Shown: positions 42,882 to 52,304, numbered from the stretch's first letter. The stretch is 64,000 nt of DNA from Hyphomicrobiales bacterium (GCA_017305535.1 JAFKKN010000003.1:434001-498000); one strand, 5' to 3'. Notes: generated by a model from the letters alone, not told the origin. Translations and numbers: made by a program.

Positions 42882-44228
42882 ATGCATCCTACGACGACGG
42901 GCAAGACGCCCCACGTGGCCGAGAGCGCACCGCTCAACGCTCTATTCTCCAAGATCAACTGGCGCATCATTCCGCTGCTGCTGATCGCTTACATGGTCGC
43001 TTATCTCGACCGCATCAATATCGGCTATGCGCAGTTGCAGATGAAGCAGACGCTGCCGTTCAGCGATGCGGTGTATGGCCTCGGCGCGGGCATCTTCTTT
43101 ATCGGCTACTTCCTGTTCGAGGTGCCGAGCAACCTGCTGCTTGAAAAGATCGGCGCGCGCAAGACGCTGCTGCGCATCATGGTGCTGTGGGGCGCCGCCG
43201 CCACCGCGATGATGTTCGTCTCGACGCCGACGCAGTTCTATGTCGTGCGCTTCCTGCTCGGCGCGTTCGAGGCCGGCTTCTTCCCCGGCGTCATTCTGTA
43301 CTTCACGTATTGGTATCCGTCGGTGCGGCGCGGGCAGGTGATCGCGATCTTCATGTCGGCCACCACCATCGTCTCGGTCATCGCCGGGCCGCTGTGCGGC
43401 AGCATTCTGAAGTACTTCGACGGCATCGCCGGCCTGCACGGCTGGCAGTGGTTGTTCCTGGTGCAGGGCATTCCCGCGATCATTCTCGGCTTCCTGGTCT
43501 TCGTTCTGCTTCAGGACAAGCCGGCGCAGGCCGACTGGCTGACGAGCGAGGAAAAGGCGCTGCATGCCGACCGCATGAGCCATGACGTCAAGGATGTACA
43601 GGGCGAGCCCGCCGGTTCGTTCGGTCAGTGCCTGCGCGATCCGAAGGTCTACATCCTCTCGCTGGTGTACTTCCTGCTCCTCGGCGCCACCTACACCATG
43701 GTGTTCTGGCTGCCGACCCTGATCCAGAGCTGGGGTGTCAAGGACCTGTTCCTGATCGGCATCTACGCCGCCATTCCCAACGCTGTCGGCGTCATCGGCA
43801 TGATTCTGATCGGCCGCCACTCGGACAAGTGGCACGAGCGCCGCTGGCACTTCGCGGCCTGCGTCGCCATCGCGGCACTCGGTCTATTCATCACCACGTT
43901 ACTGCAAGGCAATCTGGCGGGATCGATCATCGCGCTGTCGTTCGCCGTGATCGGCATCGCGTCGGCAACGCCGTTGTTCTTCGCGCTGACCAGCGAATAC
44001 CTGTCGGCCGGCGCGGCCGCCGGCGGCCTCGCGCTGATCAGCAGCCTCGGCAACCTCGGCCCGGCGGTGAGCCCGTCGATCAACGGCTTCATCGTCAAGA
44101 ACACCGGCGACAATATCTACAGCATGTATTTCGTGATGGGGCTCTACATCCTGTCCGGCTTGCTGCTGCTGCTGGCGATCAAGCCGACGGTGACCGCGCG
44201 TGGCGCGGTGCCGGCTCCGGCGCATTGA
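42882..44228 (+). CDS. MFS transporter, anion:cation symporter (ACS) family
   Basis: 448 aa, 12 predicted membrane segments. LIAYMVAYLDRINIGYAQLQM in TM1 and FFIGYFLFEVPSNLLLEKIG (TM2 and loop) are typical of the phthalate/tartrate/hydroxyphenylacetate ACS group. RFLLGAFEAGFFPGVILY follows. GGTGGAGGGAACCAAA precedes the ATG at 42882. A strong palindrome with a short T-run follows the stop. It probably takes up an organic acid by proton symport; the link to the upstream lipid genes is positional only. Confidence 0.9.
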   Translation: MHPTTTGKTPHVAESAPLNALFSKINWRIIPLLLIAYMVAYLDRINIGYAQLQMKQTLPFSDAVYGLGAGIFFIGYFLFEVPSNLLLEKIGARKTLLRIMVLWGAAATAMMFVSTPTQFYVVRFLLGAFEAGFFPGVILYFTYWYPSVRRGQVIAIFMSATTIVSVIAGPLCGSILKYFDGIAGLHGWQWLFLVQGIPAIILGFLVFVLLQDKPAQADWLTSEEKALHADRMSHDVKDVQGEPAGSFGQCLRDPKVYILSLVYFLLLGATYTMVFWLPTLIQSWGVKDLFLIGIYAAIPNAVGVIGMILIGRHSDKWHERRWHFAACVAIAALGLFITTLLQGNLAGSIIALSFAVIGIASATPLFFALTSEYLSAGAAAGGLALISSLGNLGPAVSPSINGFIVKNTGDNIYSMYFVMGLYILSGLLLLLAIKPTVTARGAVPAPAH

Positions 44229-44255
44229 CGGCGTCGTCCGCCACCGATCGAAACG

Positions 44256-44280
44256 GAGGCCGCCCCATGGGGCGGCCTTT
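44256..44280 (+). terminator. Probable rho-independent terminator after MFS gene
   Basis: 20-bp perfect palindrome GGCCGCCCCATGGGGCGGCC at 44258-44277 followed by only TTT. It begins 30 bp after the MFS stop. The short T-run lowers confidence. Confidence 0.65.
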
Positions 44281-44335
44281 GCCAATGATTATCCGCAACG
44301 ACGTTCTAACGCCTTCGATGGAAGTCTGAACGCCG

Positions 44336-44920
44336 ATGGACCTGAACGCACTGACGCGAGAGATGCCCGAGGACGAGCGGCCGCAATTGCTGGCGCATCT
44401 TCTGGCGCTCGGGCCGGAGGATCGTCACCTCCGGTTCGGCCATACCCTGTCCGACGACGGCATCCGGAAATATGTCGAGGGTATCGATCTGTCGCGCGAT
44501 GTCGTCTTCGTGGTGACCGATGCCGAACTGGCGGTGATCGGTGCCGCGCATCTGGCGCGCAAGGAGAATGACGCCGAGCTTGGCGTGTCGGTTCTGCCCG
44601 AACATCGCGGGCGCGGCATCGGCGCGGCGCTGCTGGAGCGCTCGGCCGCGCGCGTGCGCAACTGGGGCGTGCGCGTGCTGTTCATGAATTGCCTGGTCGA
44701 GAACACCACGATGATGAATCTCGCGCGCAAGCAGGGCATGAAAATTGTGGTGTCCGGCGCCGACGCGGAGGCCTTCGTGAAACTACCGCGCGCCGATCTC
44801 GCGAGCTATGCCAGCGAGGCCGTCGCCGAGCATCTCGGCCTGTTCGATCATGCACTGAAATCAGGATGGCAGGCGCTGCACGGTCGTTTTGCGCCGCCGA
44901 CCGATCCGTCCAAAGCCTAA
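44336..44920 (+). CDS. GNAT family N-acetyltransferase
   Basis: 194 aa. The central acetyl-CoA-binding motif A reads VLPEHRGRGIGAALLE. LGPEDRHLRFGHTLSDDGI near the N-terminus matches a GNAT subgroup common in Bradyrhizobium-type genomes. The C-terminal 50 residues are a variable helical extension. The ribosome site is weak (TGGAAG, with about 13 nt spacing). The substrate, a small molecule or a protein amine, is unknown. It precedes an SDR by 25 bp. Confidence 0.87.
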   Translation: MDLNALTREMPEDERPQLLAHLLALGPEDRHLRFGHTLSDDGIRKYVEGIDLSRDVVFVVTDAELAVIGAAHLARKENDAELGVSVLPEHRGRGIGAALLERSAARVRNWGVRVLFMNCLVENTTMMNLARKQGMKIVVSGADAEAFVKLPRADLASYASEAVAEHLGLFDHALKSGWQALHGRFAPPTDPSKA

Positions 44921-44945
44921 TCGTCGAAAGCAGGAGAGGGACGCC

Positions 44946-45740
44946 ATGGCAACGAACGAGAACGAAGGGCAATGCGCGCTGGTGACCGGCGCGTCCGCCG
45001 GCATCGGTCAGGAGCTGGCGCGGATTCTTGCCGCCAACAAATTCAACCTCGTTTTGCTGGCGCGCAGCCGCGACAAGCTGCAAGAACTCGCCAATGAGTT
45101 ATCGACTGCGCACGGCGTCCGTACCACCATCGTTCCGGCGGATTTAAGCGAGCCCGGCGCGGCACAGGCGGTGTTTGCGGCGGTGCGCGATGCCGGAACG
45201 CAGGTCGATCTTCTGGTCAACAATGCCGGGCTGCTGATGGAGGGCCGCTTCAACGCGCTCGATCTCGACAAGCAGTTGCAACTCCTGCAGGTCAACATCG
45301 TCGCCATGACCGCGATGACGCATCTGTTTCTCGCGCCGATGCTGGAACGCAAGCATGGCCGCATTCTCAACGTCGCGTCCATCGCGTCGTTCATGCCGGT
45401 GCCGAATCTCGCGGTCTATGCCGCATCCAAGGCTTATGTCCGTTCGTTCGGCGATGCGCTGTTTCAGGAATTGAGCGGTAGCGGCATCACGGTGACGACG
45501 CTCTGTCCCGGCGTCACCGACACCGGCATGGTGAAGGGCACCGATCTCGGCAGCGTGCCGAGCGTGATGATCATGGACCCCAAAAGCGTGGCGCTGGAAG
45601 GCTATCGCGCCTGCATGGCCGGCAAGCCGGTCCATGTCGCGGGCATCGCCAACGAGCTTGCGATGCAGTGGATCAAGTATCAGCCGAGCTGGCTGGTGCG
45701 GGCGGTCGGCAGCGTGTTGAGCAAGGGGCGCGACACGTGA
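44946..45740 (+). CDS. SDR family oxidoreductase (YdfG/short-chain type)
   Basis: 264 aa. [13 protein letters not shown] near residues 12-20, [14 protein letters not shown] with the catalytic serine and YAASK. It lacks the usual C-terminal VDGG motif and instead ends [17 protein letters not shown], as in the DltE/HSD17B12-like SDRs that act on lipids. GGAGAGGGACGCC precedes the ATG. It is 28 bp ahead of the pyrophosphatase gene. Confidence 0.88.
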   Translation: MATNENEGQCALVTGASAGIGQELARILAANKFNLVLLARSRDKLQELANELSTAHGVRTTIVPADLSEPGAAQAVFAAVRDAGTQVDLLVNNAGLLMEGRFNALDLDKQLQLLQVNIVAMTAMTHLFLAPMLERKHGRILNVASIASFMPVPNLAVYAASKAYVRSFGDALFQELSGSGITVTTLCPGVTDTGMVKGTDLGSVPSVMIMDPKSVALEGYRACMAGKPVHVAGIANELAMQWIKYQPSWLVRAVGSVLSKGRDT

Positions 45741-45768
45741 GGCCGTCGCTTTCGGGAGAACGTCACGC

Positions 45769-46293
45769 ATGAATATCGACGCCATTTCGATCGGGAAAAA
45801 CCCGCCGGACGAGGTCAATGTGTTGATCGAGGTGCCGATCGGTGGCGAGCCGATCAAGTACGAGATCGACAAGAAAGCCGGCACCTTGGTGGTCGATCGC
45901 TTCCTCTATACGCCGATGCGTTATCCGGGAAACTACGGCTTCATCCCGCACACGCTGTCGCAGGACGGTGATCCGTGCGACGTTCTGGTCGCCAACACGC
46001 GGCCGATCACGCCGGGCGCGGTCATCGCCGTGCGTCCCATCGGCGTGCTGCGGATGACCGACGAGGCCGGCGGCGATGAGAAGATCATTGCGGTGCCGAC
46101 GGCACGGCTGACGCAGCGTTACGCGCACATCAGGAATTATACCGACCTGCCCGAGATCGCCTGCCGCCAGATCGAGCATTTCTTCGCGCACTACAAGGAT
46201 CTCGAGCCGGGGAAATGGGTGAAGTGCGACGGCTGGGGTGACGCCAATGAGGCGCGCCGCCTGATCGTTGAAGCGATCGCGCGCGCCAAGTAA
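45769..46293 (+). CDS. ppa: Inorganic pyrophosphatase (family I)
   Basis: 174 aa, the standard length of bacterial soluble pyrophosphatases. The active-site signature DGDPCDVLV is intact, with the three metal-binding aspartates; YPGNYGFIP and the late GWGDANEA are also typical. It hydrolyses the pyrophosphate released by AMP-forming enzymes, including the five acyl-CoA synthetases in this window, but it is essential housekeeping in general. GGAGAACGTCACGC precedes the ATG. Confidence 0.96.
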   Translation: MNIDAISIGKNPPDEVNVLIEVPIGGEPIKYEIDKKAGTLVVDRFLYTPMRYPGNYGFIPHTLSQDGDPCDVLVANTRPITPGAVIAVRPIGVLRMTDEAGGDEKIIAVPTARLTQRYAHIRNYTDLPEIACRQIEHFFAHYKDLEPGKWVKCDGWGDANEARRLIVEAIARAK

Positions 46294-46371
46294 GGTTGCG
46301 CACCGAGCGATCGGGTGAAGTGAACGATCCAATGTTTCTGAAGACGACTAAACCTGAGGAGTGAACTGCTT

Positions 46372-47283
46372 ATGCCTACAGTTGCCGCGAACGGAATCGA
46401 GATCGCCTATGACGAGTTCGGTGATGCGAAGGCGCCGGTCATTTTGTTGATCATGGGCCTCGGCACCCAGATGATCGCGTGGCCGGTCCCGTTTTGCGAA
46501 GCGCTTGCCGCGCGCGGCTTTCGCGTGGTGCGGTTTGACAACCGCGACATCGGCCTCTCGACCAAGTTCGACAGCGTCGGGCCGGTCGATGTGGTCGCCG
46601 GATTCACGAACGCCTTGGCCGGGAAGCCGGTCGAAGCGCCTTACACGCTGAACGACATGGCGGCCGATGCCGTCGGCCTCATGGACAAGCTCGGCATCGC
46701 GCGCGCCCACATCGTCGGCGCTTCGATGGGGGGCATGATCGCGCAGGTCGTCGCCGCGAAATATCCCGACCGCACGCGAAGCCTGGTGTCGATCATGTCG
46801 TCGAGCGGCGATCCGAATCTGCCGCCGGGCAAGCCCGAGGCCATCGCCGCGCTGCTGGCGCCGCGCCCCGACGCCGCCGACCGCGAGGCCATCATCACGC
46901 ACGGCATGAAGGTCTATCGCGTCATCGGCAGCCCCGGTTTCCCGACCTCCGACGCGGAGTTGCGCGTCAAGATCGAACAATCCACCGATCGCTCGTATTA
47001 TCCGGTCGGCGTCGGGCGGCAGTTGATGGCTGTGCTCGCCTCCGGCAGCCGCGTCGATCTGCTGAAAACCATTGCCGCGCCGACGCTGGTGCTGCATGGC
47101 GCCGACGATCCGCTGGTCCCGGTCGAAGCCGGGCAGGATACTGCCAAGCACGTCCCCGGTTCGAAGCTCACCATTGTGCCCGGAATGGGCCACGATATCG
47201 CGCCCGGCCTGGTGCCGGTCCTGGTCGAAGCCATCGCCGACCATTGCCGCGCCGCCGACCGTCAGCCGCAGCCGGCCGAATGA
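46372..47283 (+). CDS. Alpha/beta hydrolase (haloperoxidase/esterase-like)
   Basis: 303 aa. GASMGGM holds the nucleophilic serine, GADDPLVP the acid and GMGHDIAP the histidine, a complete catalytic triad. FDNRDIGLSTKFD in the N-terminal half is typical of the 3-oxoadipate-enol-lactonase/haloperoxidase-like group. No signal peptide. TGAGGAGTGAACTGCTT precedes the ATG. The function could be an ester or lactone hydrolase. Confidence 0.9.
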   Translation: MPTVAANGIEIAYDEFGDAKAPVILLIMGLGTQMIAWPVPFCEALAARGFRVVRFDNRDIGLSTKFDSVGPVDVVAGFTNALAGKPVEAPYTLNDMAADAVGLMDKLGIARAHIVGASMGGMIAQVVAAKYPDRTRSLVSIMSSSGDPNLPPGKPEAIAALLAPRPDAADREAIITHGMKVYRVIGSPGFPTSDAELRVKIEQSTDRSYYPVGVGRQLMAVLASGSRVDLLKTIAAPTLVLHGADDPLVPVEAGQDTAKHVPGSKLTIVPGMGHDIAPGLVPVLVEAIADHCRAADRQPQPAE

Positions 47284-47308
47284 CGCGGTGTCATGCAACC
47301 CGGAAAGC

Positions 47309-47332
47309 GTCGTCCCCGCGCAGGCGGGGATG
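47309..47332. repeat. REP-like palindrome, GTCCCCGC/GCGGGGA family
   Basis: Arms TCCCCGC (47313-47319) and GCGGGGA (47324-47330) sit between two hydrolase genes. Same family as 3781-3807. Confidence 0.7.
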
Positions 47333-47398
47333 ATGCAGTGAGTGTTGCTACGACGTGTGCACTCGGCGACGTCATTCTGCCACTGAAGGAGACAATCG

Positions 47399-48172
47399 AT
47401 GGCTCGAGACAGCAAGACGGTGAAAGCGCCGTCGCTTGCCCTGCTCGCGACCGAAGGGCGCGGGTTGCTGGATATCCCGGCGCTGCTCGCCGCCGCGCCG
47501 TTCCTGGCCACCGCGCCGCGCGGGCAGCCGCATCCGGTGATGGTGCTGCCCGGCCTCGGTGCCGATGACACCTCCACGATCGCCATTCGCGGCTTCCTCG
47601 AACGTCTCGGCTACAAGGTTCAGGGCTGGGGTCGCGGGCGCAACGTCCGCGCGCCGGATTCCGATCTCGTATCGATCGCCGAGCAGGTCAAGAAGCTTCA
47701 CGCGGAGTCGGGCGAGAAGGTCAGCCTGATCGGCTGGAGCCGCGGCGGCATCATCGCGCGCGAGGTGGCGCGGCATGTGCCCGAGGCGGTGCGTCTGGTG
47801 GTGACGCTCGGCAGTCCGTTCGCGGCACCCGGCGCGAGCAACGTTAAGACCATCTGGCGCGTGCTCACCGGCCAGAAATACGAGCCGCCGACGGAGGAGA
47901 GGATCAGCCGGCTGGCGCAGCCGATCCCGGTGCCATCGACCTCGATCTACACCCGCGCCGACGGTGTGGTGGCGTGGCAGGCGTGCCTCGAGGAGGACGG
48001 CGAGGGGCGCGAGAATATCGAAGTGATCACCACGCATATCGGGCTCGGCTTCCACGCGCCTGCGTTGTGGGTGATCGCCGACCGTCTCGCGCAGCCATTG
48101 GGAAGCTGGAAGCTGTTTCGCCCTAGCGCGCTGGTCGCGCCCTGGTTTCCACGGCGGCGTCGGGGGACGTGA
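47399..48172 (+). CDS. Alpha/beta hydrolase, paralogue of 37065
   Basis: 257 aa. HPVMVLPGLGADD, GWSRGG (nucleophile Ser114) and HIGLGFHAP with the likely histidine. Sequence and serine position match the hydrolase at 37065-37877: both have PHPV or HPVLVLPGL, a GY..(Q/H)GW..G.N segment and VTLGSPFA. GGAGACAATCG precedes the ATG. The two paralogues bracket the lipid island, about 10 kb apart. No export signal. Confidence 0.87.
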   Translation: MARDSKTVKAPSLALLATEGRGLLDIPALLAAAPFLATAPRGQPHPVMVLPGLGADDTSTIAIRGFLERLGYKVQGWGRGRNVRAPDSDLVSIAEQVKKLHAESGEKVSLIGWSRGGIIAREVARHVPEAVRLVVTLGSPFAAPGASNVKTIWRVLTGQKYEPPTEERISRLAQPIPVPSTSIYTRADGVVAWQACLEEDGEGRENIEVITTHIGLGFHAPALWVIADRLAQPLGSWKLFRPSALVAPWFPRRRRGT

Positions 48173-48237
48173 GCGTTGTCGTTGCTGACGGCGCTTGTGA
48201 AGTTGAACTCCCATTGTTTGCCTCGCCGAAAAATCTT

Positions 48238-48366
48238 TGCCGTCATGGTCGAACCTGTTCCGGCCATCCACGTCTTTGATGATGTACGAATAGAAAGACG
48301 TGGATGCCCGTGACATAGGCGAGCGAAGCGACGCCGTTCTTCGAACGGCTGCGCACGGGCATGACG
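48238..48366. repeat. Dispersed palindromic repeat, long copy
   Basis: Contains GTTCCGGCCATCCACGTC and, inverted, GACGTGGATGCCCG, plus the GCGAGCGAAGCGACGCCGT block shared with 22276-22383. It is the first half of a 494-bp gap (48173-48666) with no gene. Confidence 0.7.
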
Positions 48367-48433
48367 CCGTGTTAGATGTGAGGCCCGCTTCACCCTGAGG
48401 TGATCGTGTGCGAAGCGGCTCAACATCCTCGGC

Positions 48434-48562
48434 GTCGTCGCCGCGCAGGCGGGGACCCATACGCCGTGTCGCATATGATGCGGATGGCGGTCATAACCTT
48501 TAACGAATACCCCGGTAACCACTGACGCCAGGGGATCTGGGTCCCCGCCCGTGCGGGGACGA
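48434..48562. repeat. Pair of GTCCCCGC/GCGGGGAC repeats in inverted orientation
   Basis: Unit 1 near 48436-48467 reads CGCCGCGCAGGCGGGGACCC. Unit 2 (48541-48560) is a perfect GTCCCCGC-CCGT-GCGGGGAC stem in the opposite sense. Between them is AT-richer, non-coding sequence. Confidence 0.7.
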
Positions 48563-48666
48563 CTGCTGTGTGTGTTGTCCATCGTCCGTCCGCCCAAGGG
48601 ATGCCTTGGCGCATCCGGCGTGCGGATGCTAAGGCTGGCCCATATCACGAGAGGCGGGCGGCGAGC

Positions 48667-49983
48667 ATGAGCGCAGCGGTTTCGATCGGTGACAGCAAGG
48701 CGGCAAGCCTGGAGCCGCACCCTCTGCGCACGGCGGTGCTGGGCGAGGTCCATGCCCGGCCGGTCACCGCGATCGTCGCGCCGACGCGCATCCTGCATTT
48801 CGCTTTCGATACCACTGGCGAGCGCGCGGCTGCCGATCGGGCGCAACTCACCGCGTTCTGTACCGCGCGCGGTTTGGCGACGCCGCAGCGTGGCGAGAAG
48901 CATTTGCGCGTCACGCTCGGCGCCACCGTGTTGCGCTGGGAGCAACATTCGGAGTTCACCACTTATACGTGGGAATTTCCGTCCGAAGCCGACATGCCGC
49001 CGTTTCATCCCTCCGCCGAAAGCCTCGCCGCGCCGATGCGGCAGGTGAGCCAGTCGGGGCCGGTGCTGGTGGCCATCGACCTGCATCTGTTGCCAGAGAA
49101 CCCGGCGCGTACTGCACCGGAGCAACTGTTCGACCGCGCCAGCCTTGCCGCCGCCGAAACCGCGGACGCGCTCGCGACCTATGCCACCGACTTCCAGCTC
49201 GACGCCGGCGGCTATGTCCGCATTCTTGTTACCGACCGCGGCATGAGCGGCGAGCGCGCCGGCACATTGATCCAGCACATCATCGACATCGAGACCTATC
49301 GCACCTTCGCGCTGCTCGGCCTGCCCGAAGCGCAGCGGCTCGCACCCTCCATCGCCGCCGCCGAGAAGCGGCTGGCGGAAGTGACTGAAACGATGCGCGG
49401 CGCGCGCGATCTTTCCGATAACCATCATTTGCTTGACGAGTTGATGGCGCTGTCCGCCGAGGTCGAGGCTGGCGGCGCCGCCAGCCTGTTTCGCTTCGGC
49501 GCCAGCCGCGCCTACGACGAGATCGTCGCGCAGCGGCTACAAGGCATCGGCGAGCGCGCCATCGGCAGCCTGCCGACGTGGTCGTCGTTCCTCGCCCGCC
49601 GCATGGCGCCTGCGTTGCGCACCTGCATGGCGACCGAGGCGCGGCAGGCGGCCCTGTCGGAGAAGCTGAAGCGCGCCGCCAACCTGTTGCGTACCCGCGT
49701 CGATGTCGAACGCCAACAGCAGAACCAGCAACTGCTGTCGTCGATGAACGAGCGCACCCGGCTGCAACTGCGATTGCAGACCACAGTGGAAGGGCTCTCC
49801 GTCGCCGCGATCACTTACTATGTGGTCGGCCTGTTCGGCTATCTCGCCAAGGCCGCGCATGAGGCGCATGTGGTGCCGATCGATCCGCTCTATCTCAGCG
49901 CCGGCTTCGTGCCGATCGCGGCGCTGGCCATCTGGTGGGTGGTGCATCGCATCCGCAGCAGGCACATCGGCGAGCCGCACTGA
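48667..49983 (+). CDS. DUF3422 family membrane protein
   Basis: 438 aa. PLRTAVLGEVHARP near residue 20 is the DUF3422 hallmark, and FTTYTWEF and VLVTDRGMS-like blocks follow. The middle (about 300-380) is helical and charged, likely coiled coil (LSEKLKRAANLLRTRVDVERQQQNQQLL region). Two membrane segments lie near the C-terminus (AAITYYVVGLFGYLA and LYLSAGFVPIAALAIWWVV). GAGAGGCGGGCGGCGAGC precedes the ATG. The family has no established function; it may be an inner-membrane anchored complex member. Confidence 0.88.
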   Translation: MSAAVSIGDSKAASLEPHPLRTAVLGEVHARPVTAIVAPTRILHFAFDTTGERAAADRAQLTAFCTARGLATPQRGEKHLRVTLGATVLRWEQHSEFTTYTWEFPSEADMPPFHPSAESLAAPMRQVSQSGPVLVAIDLHLLPENPARTAPEQLFDRASLAAAETADALATYATDFQLDAGGYVRILVTDRGMSGERAGTLIQHIIDIETYRTFALLGLPEAQRLAPSIAAAEKRLAEVTETMRGARDLSDNHHLLDELMALSAEVEAGGAASLFRFGASRAYDEIVAQRLQGIGERAIGSLPTWSSFLARRMAPALRTCMATEARQAALSEKLKRAANLLRTRVDVERQQQNQQLLSSMNERTRLQLRLQTTVEGLSVAAITYYVVGLFGYLAKAAHEAHVVPIDPLYLSAGFVPIAALAIWWVVHRIRSRHIGEPH

Positions 49984-50037
49984 AAGCCTCAGGAGCTAAT
50001 CGATGCCCATCGATCGCGGTGCGATCCGTTTCGGCGG

Positions 50038-50105
50038 ATTGTTATCAAGTTAAGTAGTGGGCGCGCCGCGCTTTCCGAAATTGTTATCACGTTAAGTAAT
50101 GGGCG
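50038..50105. repeat. Tandem 26-bp repeats, 42 bp apart, upstream of nirK
   Basis: Two copies (50038-50063 and 50080-50105) match at 24 of 26 positions. Each starts ATTGTTATCA and ends TGGGCG, with GTTAAGTA inside. The 42-bp period equals four DNA turns, so bound proteins would face the same side. They lie 50-125 bp upstream of the FNR-type box. Candidate activator or repressor sites. Confidence 0.7.
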
Positions 50106-50156
50106 TGCGATCGCGCGGCCATGAGAAATAAGATCGATCTCGAATATTTGTTTTGT

Positions 50157-50197
50157 TTGCGAAGTCGCAAAGAGCGCACGGCGGGCCACGGCATACT
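50157..50197 (+). promoter_or_regulatory. nirK promoter with FNR/FixK/NnrR-type box
   Basis: TTGC-GAAGTC-GCAA at 50157-50170 fits TTG(A/C)-N6-(T/G)CAA exactly and sits in a longer perfect palindrome (TTTGCGA-AG-TCGCAAA, 50156-50171). A -10-like CATACT at 50192-50197 puts the box centre about 41 bp upstream of the expected start, the position for a class II activator. Low oxygen and nitric oxide are the usual signals for this type of site. Confidence 0.75.
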
Positions 50198-50234
50198 CGC
50201 GGCATCAATCACGGACACCGAACAGGAGAGTGTC

Positions 50235-51353
50235 ATGATCACCCGCCGAACCGCATTGATGGGCGTTGCCGCCGTAGCTCTTGTGATCGCCGCGCCGGCA
50301 TTGGCCGACGATCTCAAGCTGCCGCGCGAGAGCGTCGAACTGGTGGCGCCGCCGTTCGTGCATGCGCACGATCAGGTCGCCAAGGGCGGCCCGAAGATCA
50401 TGGAGTTCAAACTGACCATTCGGGAGAAGGAGGTCGTCATCGACGATGCCGGCACCAAGCTCCAGGCCATGACGTTCAACGGTTCGATCCCGGCGCCGAT
50501 GATGGTGGTGCACGAGGGCGACTACGTCGAACTCACGCTGGTCAATCCCGAGACCAACACCATGCCGCACAACATCGACCTCCATGCCGCGACCGGTGGT
50601 CTCGGCGGCGGCGCGCTCACCCACGTCAATCCGGGTGAGCAGACGGTGCTGCGCTTCAAGGCGACCCGTACCGGAACCTTCGTCTACCACTGCGCGCCGG
50701 AGGGAATGATCCCCTGGCATGTGGTTTCCGGGATGCACGGGACGATCATGGTTCTGCCACGGGATGGCCTCAAGAATCCCGAGGGTAAACCGCTGCACTA
50801 TGACCGCATCTATTACGTCGGCGAGAACGACTTCTACATTCCGAAGGACGAGAACGGGAAATACAAATCCTACGATTCTCCCGGCGAAGCCTTTGCCGAC
50901 ACCACCGAGGTGATGCGCAAGCTGATCCCGACCCATGTCGTCTTCAACGGTCGCGTCGGCGCGCTCACCGGCAAGAACGCCATGACTGCCAAGGTCGGTG
51001 AAACGGTGATGTTCGTGCATTCCGAAGCCAATCGCGACACACGCCCGCATATCATCGGTGGCCACGGCGACTACGTCTGGGAGACCGGCAAGTTCAGTAA
51101 TCCGCCGGAGAAGGATCTCGAGACCTGGTTCATCCGCGGCGGATCCGCGGGAGCCGCGCTCTACACCTTTCGGCAGCCTGGCGTTTATGCCTACGTCAAC
51201 CACAACCTGATCGAGGCGGCTGAACTCGGTGCTACCGCGCACATCAAGGTGGATGGCGAATGGAATAACGACCTGATGAAGCAGGTCGTGCCTCCAGGCC
51301 CGATCCCGGTCGGCAAGTCCAGCGCGGCCGCGGCGACGGTGCTGACGCGATGA
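50235..51353 (+). CDS. nirK: Copper-containing nitrite reductase, NO-forming, class I
   Basis: 372 aa precursor; an RR-containing signal ([22 protein letters not shown]) exports it to the periplasm, where it reduces nitrite to NO. Type 1 copper ligands: His112, Cys153, His162, Met167 ([19 protein letters not shown] region). Type 2 ligands: His117, His152, His323. Catalytic Asp115 and His272 are present. All are intact, so it should be active. The ATG at 50235 follows CAGGAGAGTGTC. An FNR-type promoter precedes it and nirV follows by 66 bp. Confidence 0.97.
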   Translation: MITRRTALMGVAAVALVIAAPALADDLKLPRESVELVAPPFVHAHDQVAKGGPKIMEFKLTIREKEVVIDDAGTKLQAMTFNGSIPAPMMVVHEGDYVELTLVNPETNTMPHNIDLHAATGGLGGGALTHVNPGEQTVLRFKATRTGTFVYHCAPEGMIPWHVVSGMHGTIMVLPRDGLKNPEGKPLHYDRIYYVGENDFYIPKDENGKYKSYDSPGEAFADTTEVMRKLIPTHVVFNGRVGALTGKNAMTAKVGETVMFVHSEANRDTRPHIIGGHGDYVWETGKFSNPPEKDLETWFIRGGSAGAALYTFRQPGVYAYVNHNLIEAAELGATAHIKVDGEWNNDLMKQVVPPGPIPVGKSSAAAATVLTR

Positions 51354-51419
51354 CGACGAGGCGGCCTGCGGAGGCTCCGCAGGCCGCGCATCCTTGAGAA
51401 TTTGCTTGGAGGATGGACC

Positions 51420-52295
51420 ATGTTACTGGCGATGAAACTCAAGGCGGCGTTGACCGCCGCGGCATTGGCAAGTCCGTTTGCGATGACGGCGGTGACGCCG
51501 AGCGACACCCTACCGTCGGCGCAGGAATTCGCCGCGTTGAAGGCGGAGAATTTCTCCTATCGCATCGCCGGTGATTTTTCCCGCGACGGAAAGCCGGTGG
51601 CGGCGCCGCTGCGCCAGATCAAGCTCGACTCCTCTCTCGCCATCATGACTCGTCAGGTGACAGCGGCCGAGTATGCCCGCTGTGTTGATGATGGCGGTTG
51701 CCCGCGCATTCCGCAGGCTTCAACAAAGGACGACATGCCGATGGTCGGCGTCAACTGGCGCGATGCGACAGCCTACGCACGGTGGATGACCCGAACTACC
51801 GGCAAGCTCCATCGACTGCCGACCGACGAGGAGTGGGTATTTGCCGCGGCAGAAAAGGCCAGCGACGATGCCTTGCCGGTGACCGGAGCGGCCGATCCGG
51901 TGCGGGTCTGGATCGCGCGATACGAAGCGGAGACGAGTCGCGAACGGCCAGCCCTGCTTGCGCCGCAGCCGGTCGGTGCCTTCGGCCGTAACGAACGCGG
52001 ATTGCAGGACGTCGCTGGCAACGTCTGGGAGTGGACCGACACTTGTTTCGTGCGGCATGACGTTGAACCGTCGGGTGCCGCGCGGGTGACCAACACCAAC
52101 TGCGGTGTCCGCGTCGTTCAGGGCGCGCACCGCGCCTACATGACCGACTTCATCCGCGATCCGCGCACCGGAGGCTGTGCCGCCGGGGTGCCGCCCGCCA
52201 ATCTCGGCTTTCGTCTTGTGGTCGAACAGGAGAGGTGGCCGGGACTGCGGCGGATGGCGGAACGCGCCGCCGACAAAGTGTTCGGACGCCTGTAG
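51420..52295 (+). CDS. nirV: NirV, formylglycine-generating-enzyme-like protein
   Basis: 291 aa, exported (signal MKLKAALTAAALASPFAM). The FGE-sulfatase/SUMF1 fold is seen in MTRQVTAAEYARCV, PMVGVNWRDATAYARWM, LPTDEEWVFAAA, VWEWTD and the closing GFRLV. NirV is regularly encoded beside nirK and its role in denitrification is not well established. GGAGGATGGACC precedes the ATG at 51420. A strong terminator follows, so nirK-nirV is a closed unit. Confidence 0.93.
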   Translation: MLLAMKLKAALTAAALASPFAMTAVTPSDTLPSAQEFAALKAENFSYRIAGDFSRDGKPVAAPLRQIKLDSSLAIMTRQVTAAEYARCVDDGGCPRIPQASTKDDMPMVGVNWRDATAYARWMTRTTGKLHRLPTDEEWVFAAAEKASDDALPVTGAADPVRVWIARYEAETSRERPALLAPQPVGAFGRNERGLQDVAGNVWEWTDTCFVRHDVEPSGAARVTNTNCGVRVVQGAHRAYMTDFIRDPRTGGCAAGVPPANLGFRLVVEQERWPGLRRMAERAADKVFGRL

Positions 52296-52304
52296 GGCGG
52301 GCTC

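Noticed and set aside
48420-48580. CRISPR array in the repeat-rich gap
   Set aside because: Repeats are palindromic, in opposite orientations and irregularly spaced, with no unique equal-length spacers and no cas genes.
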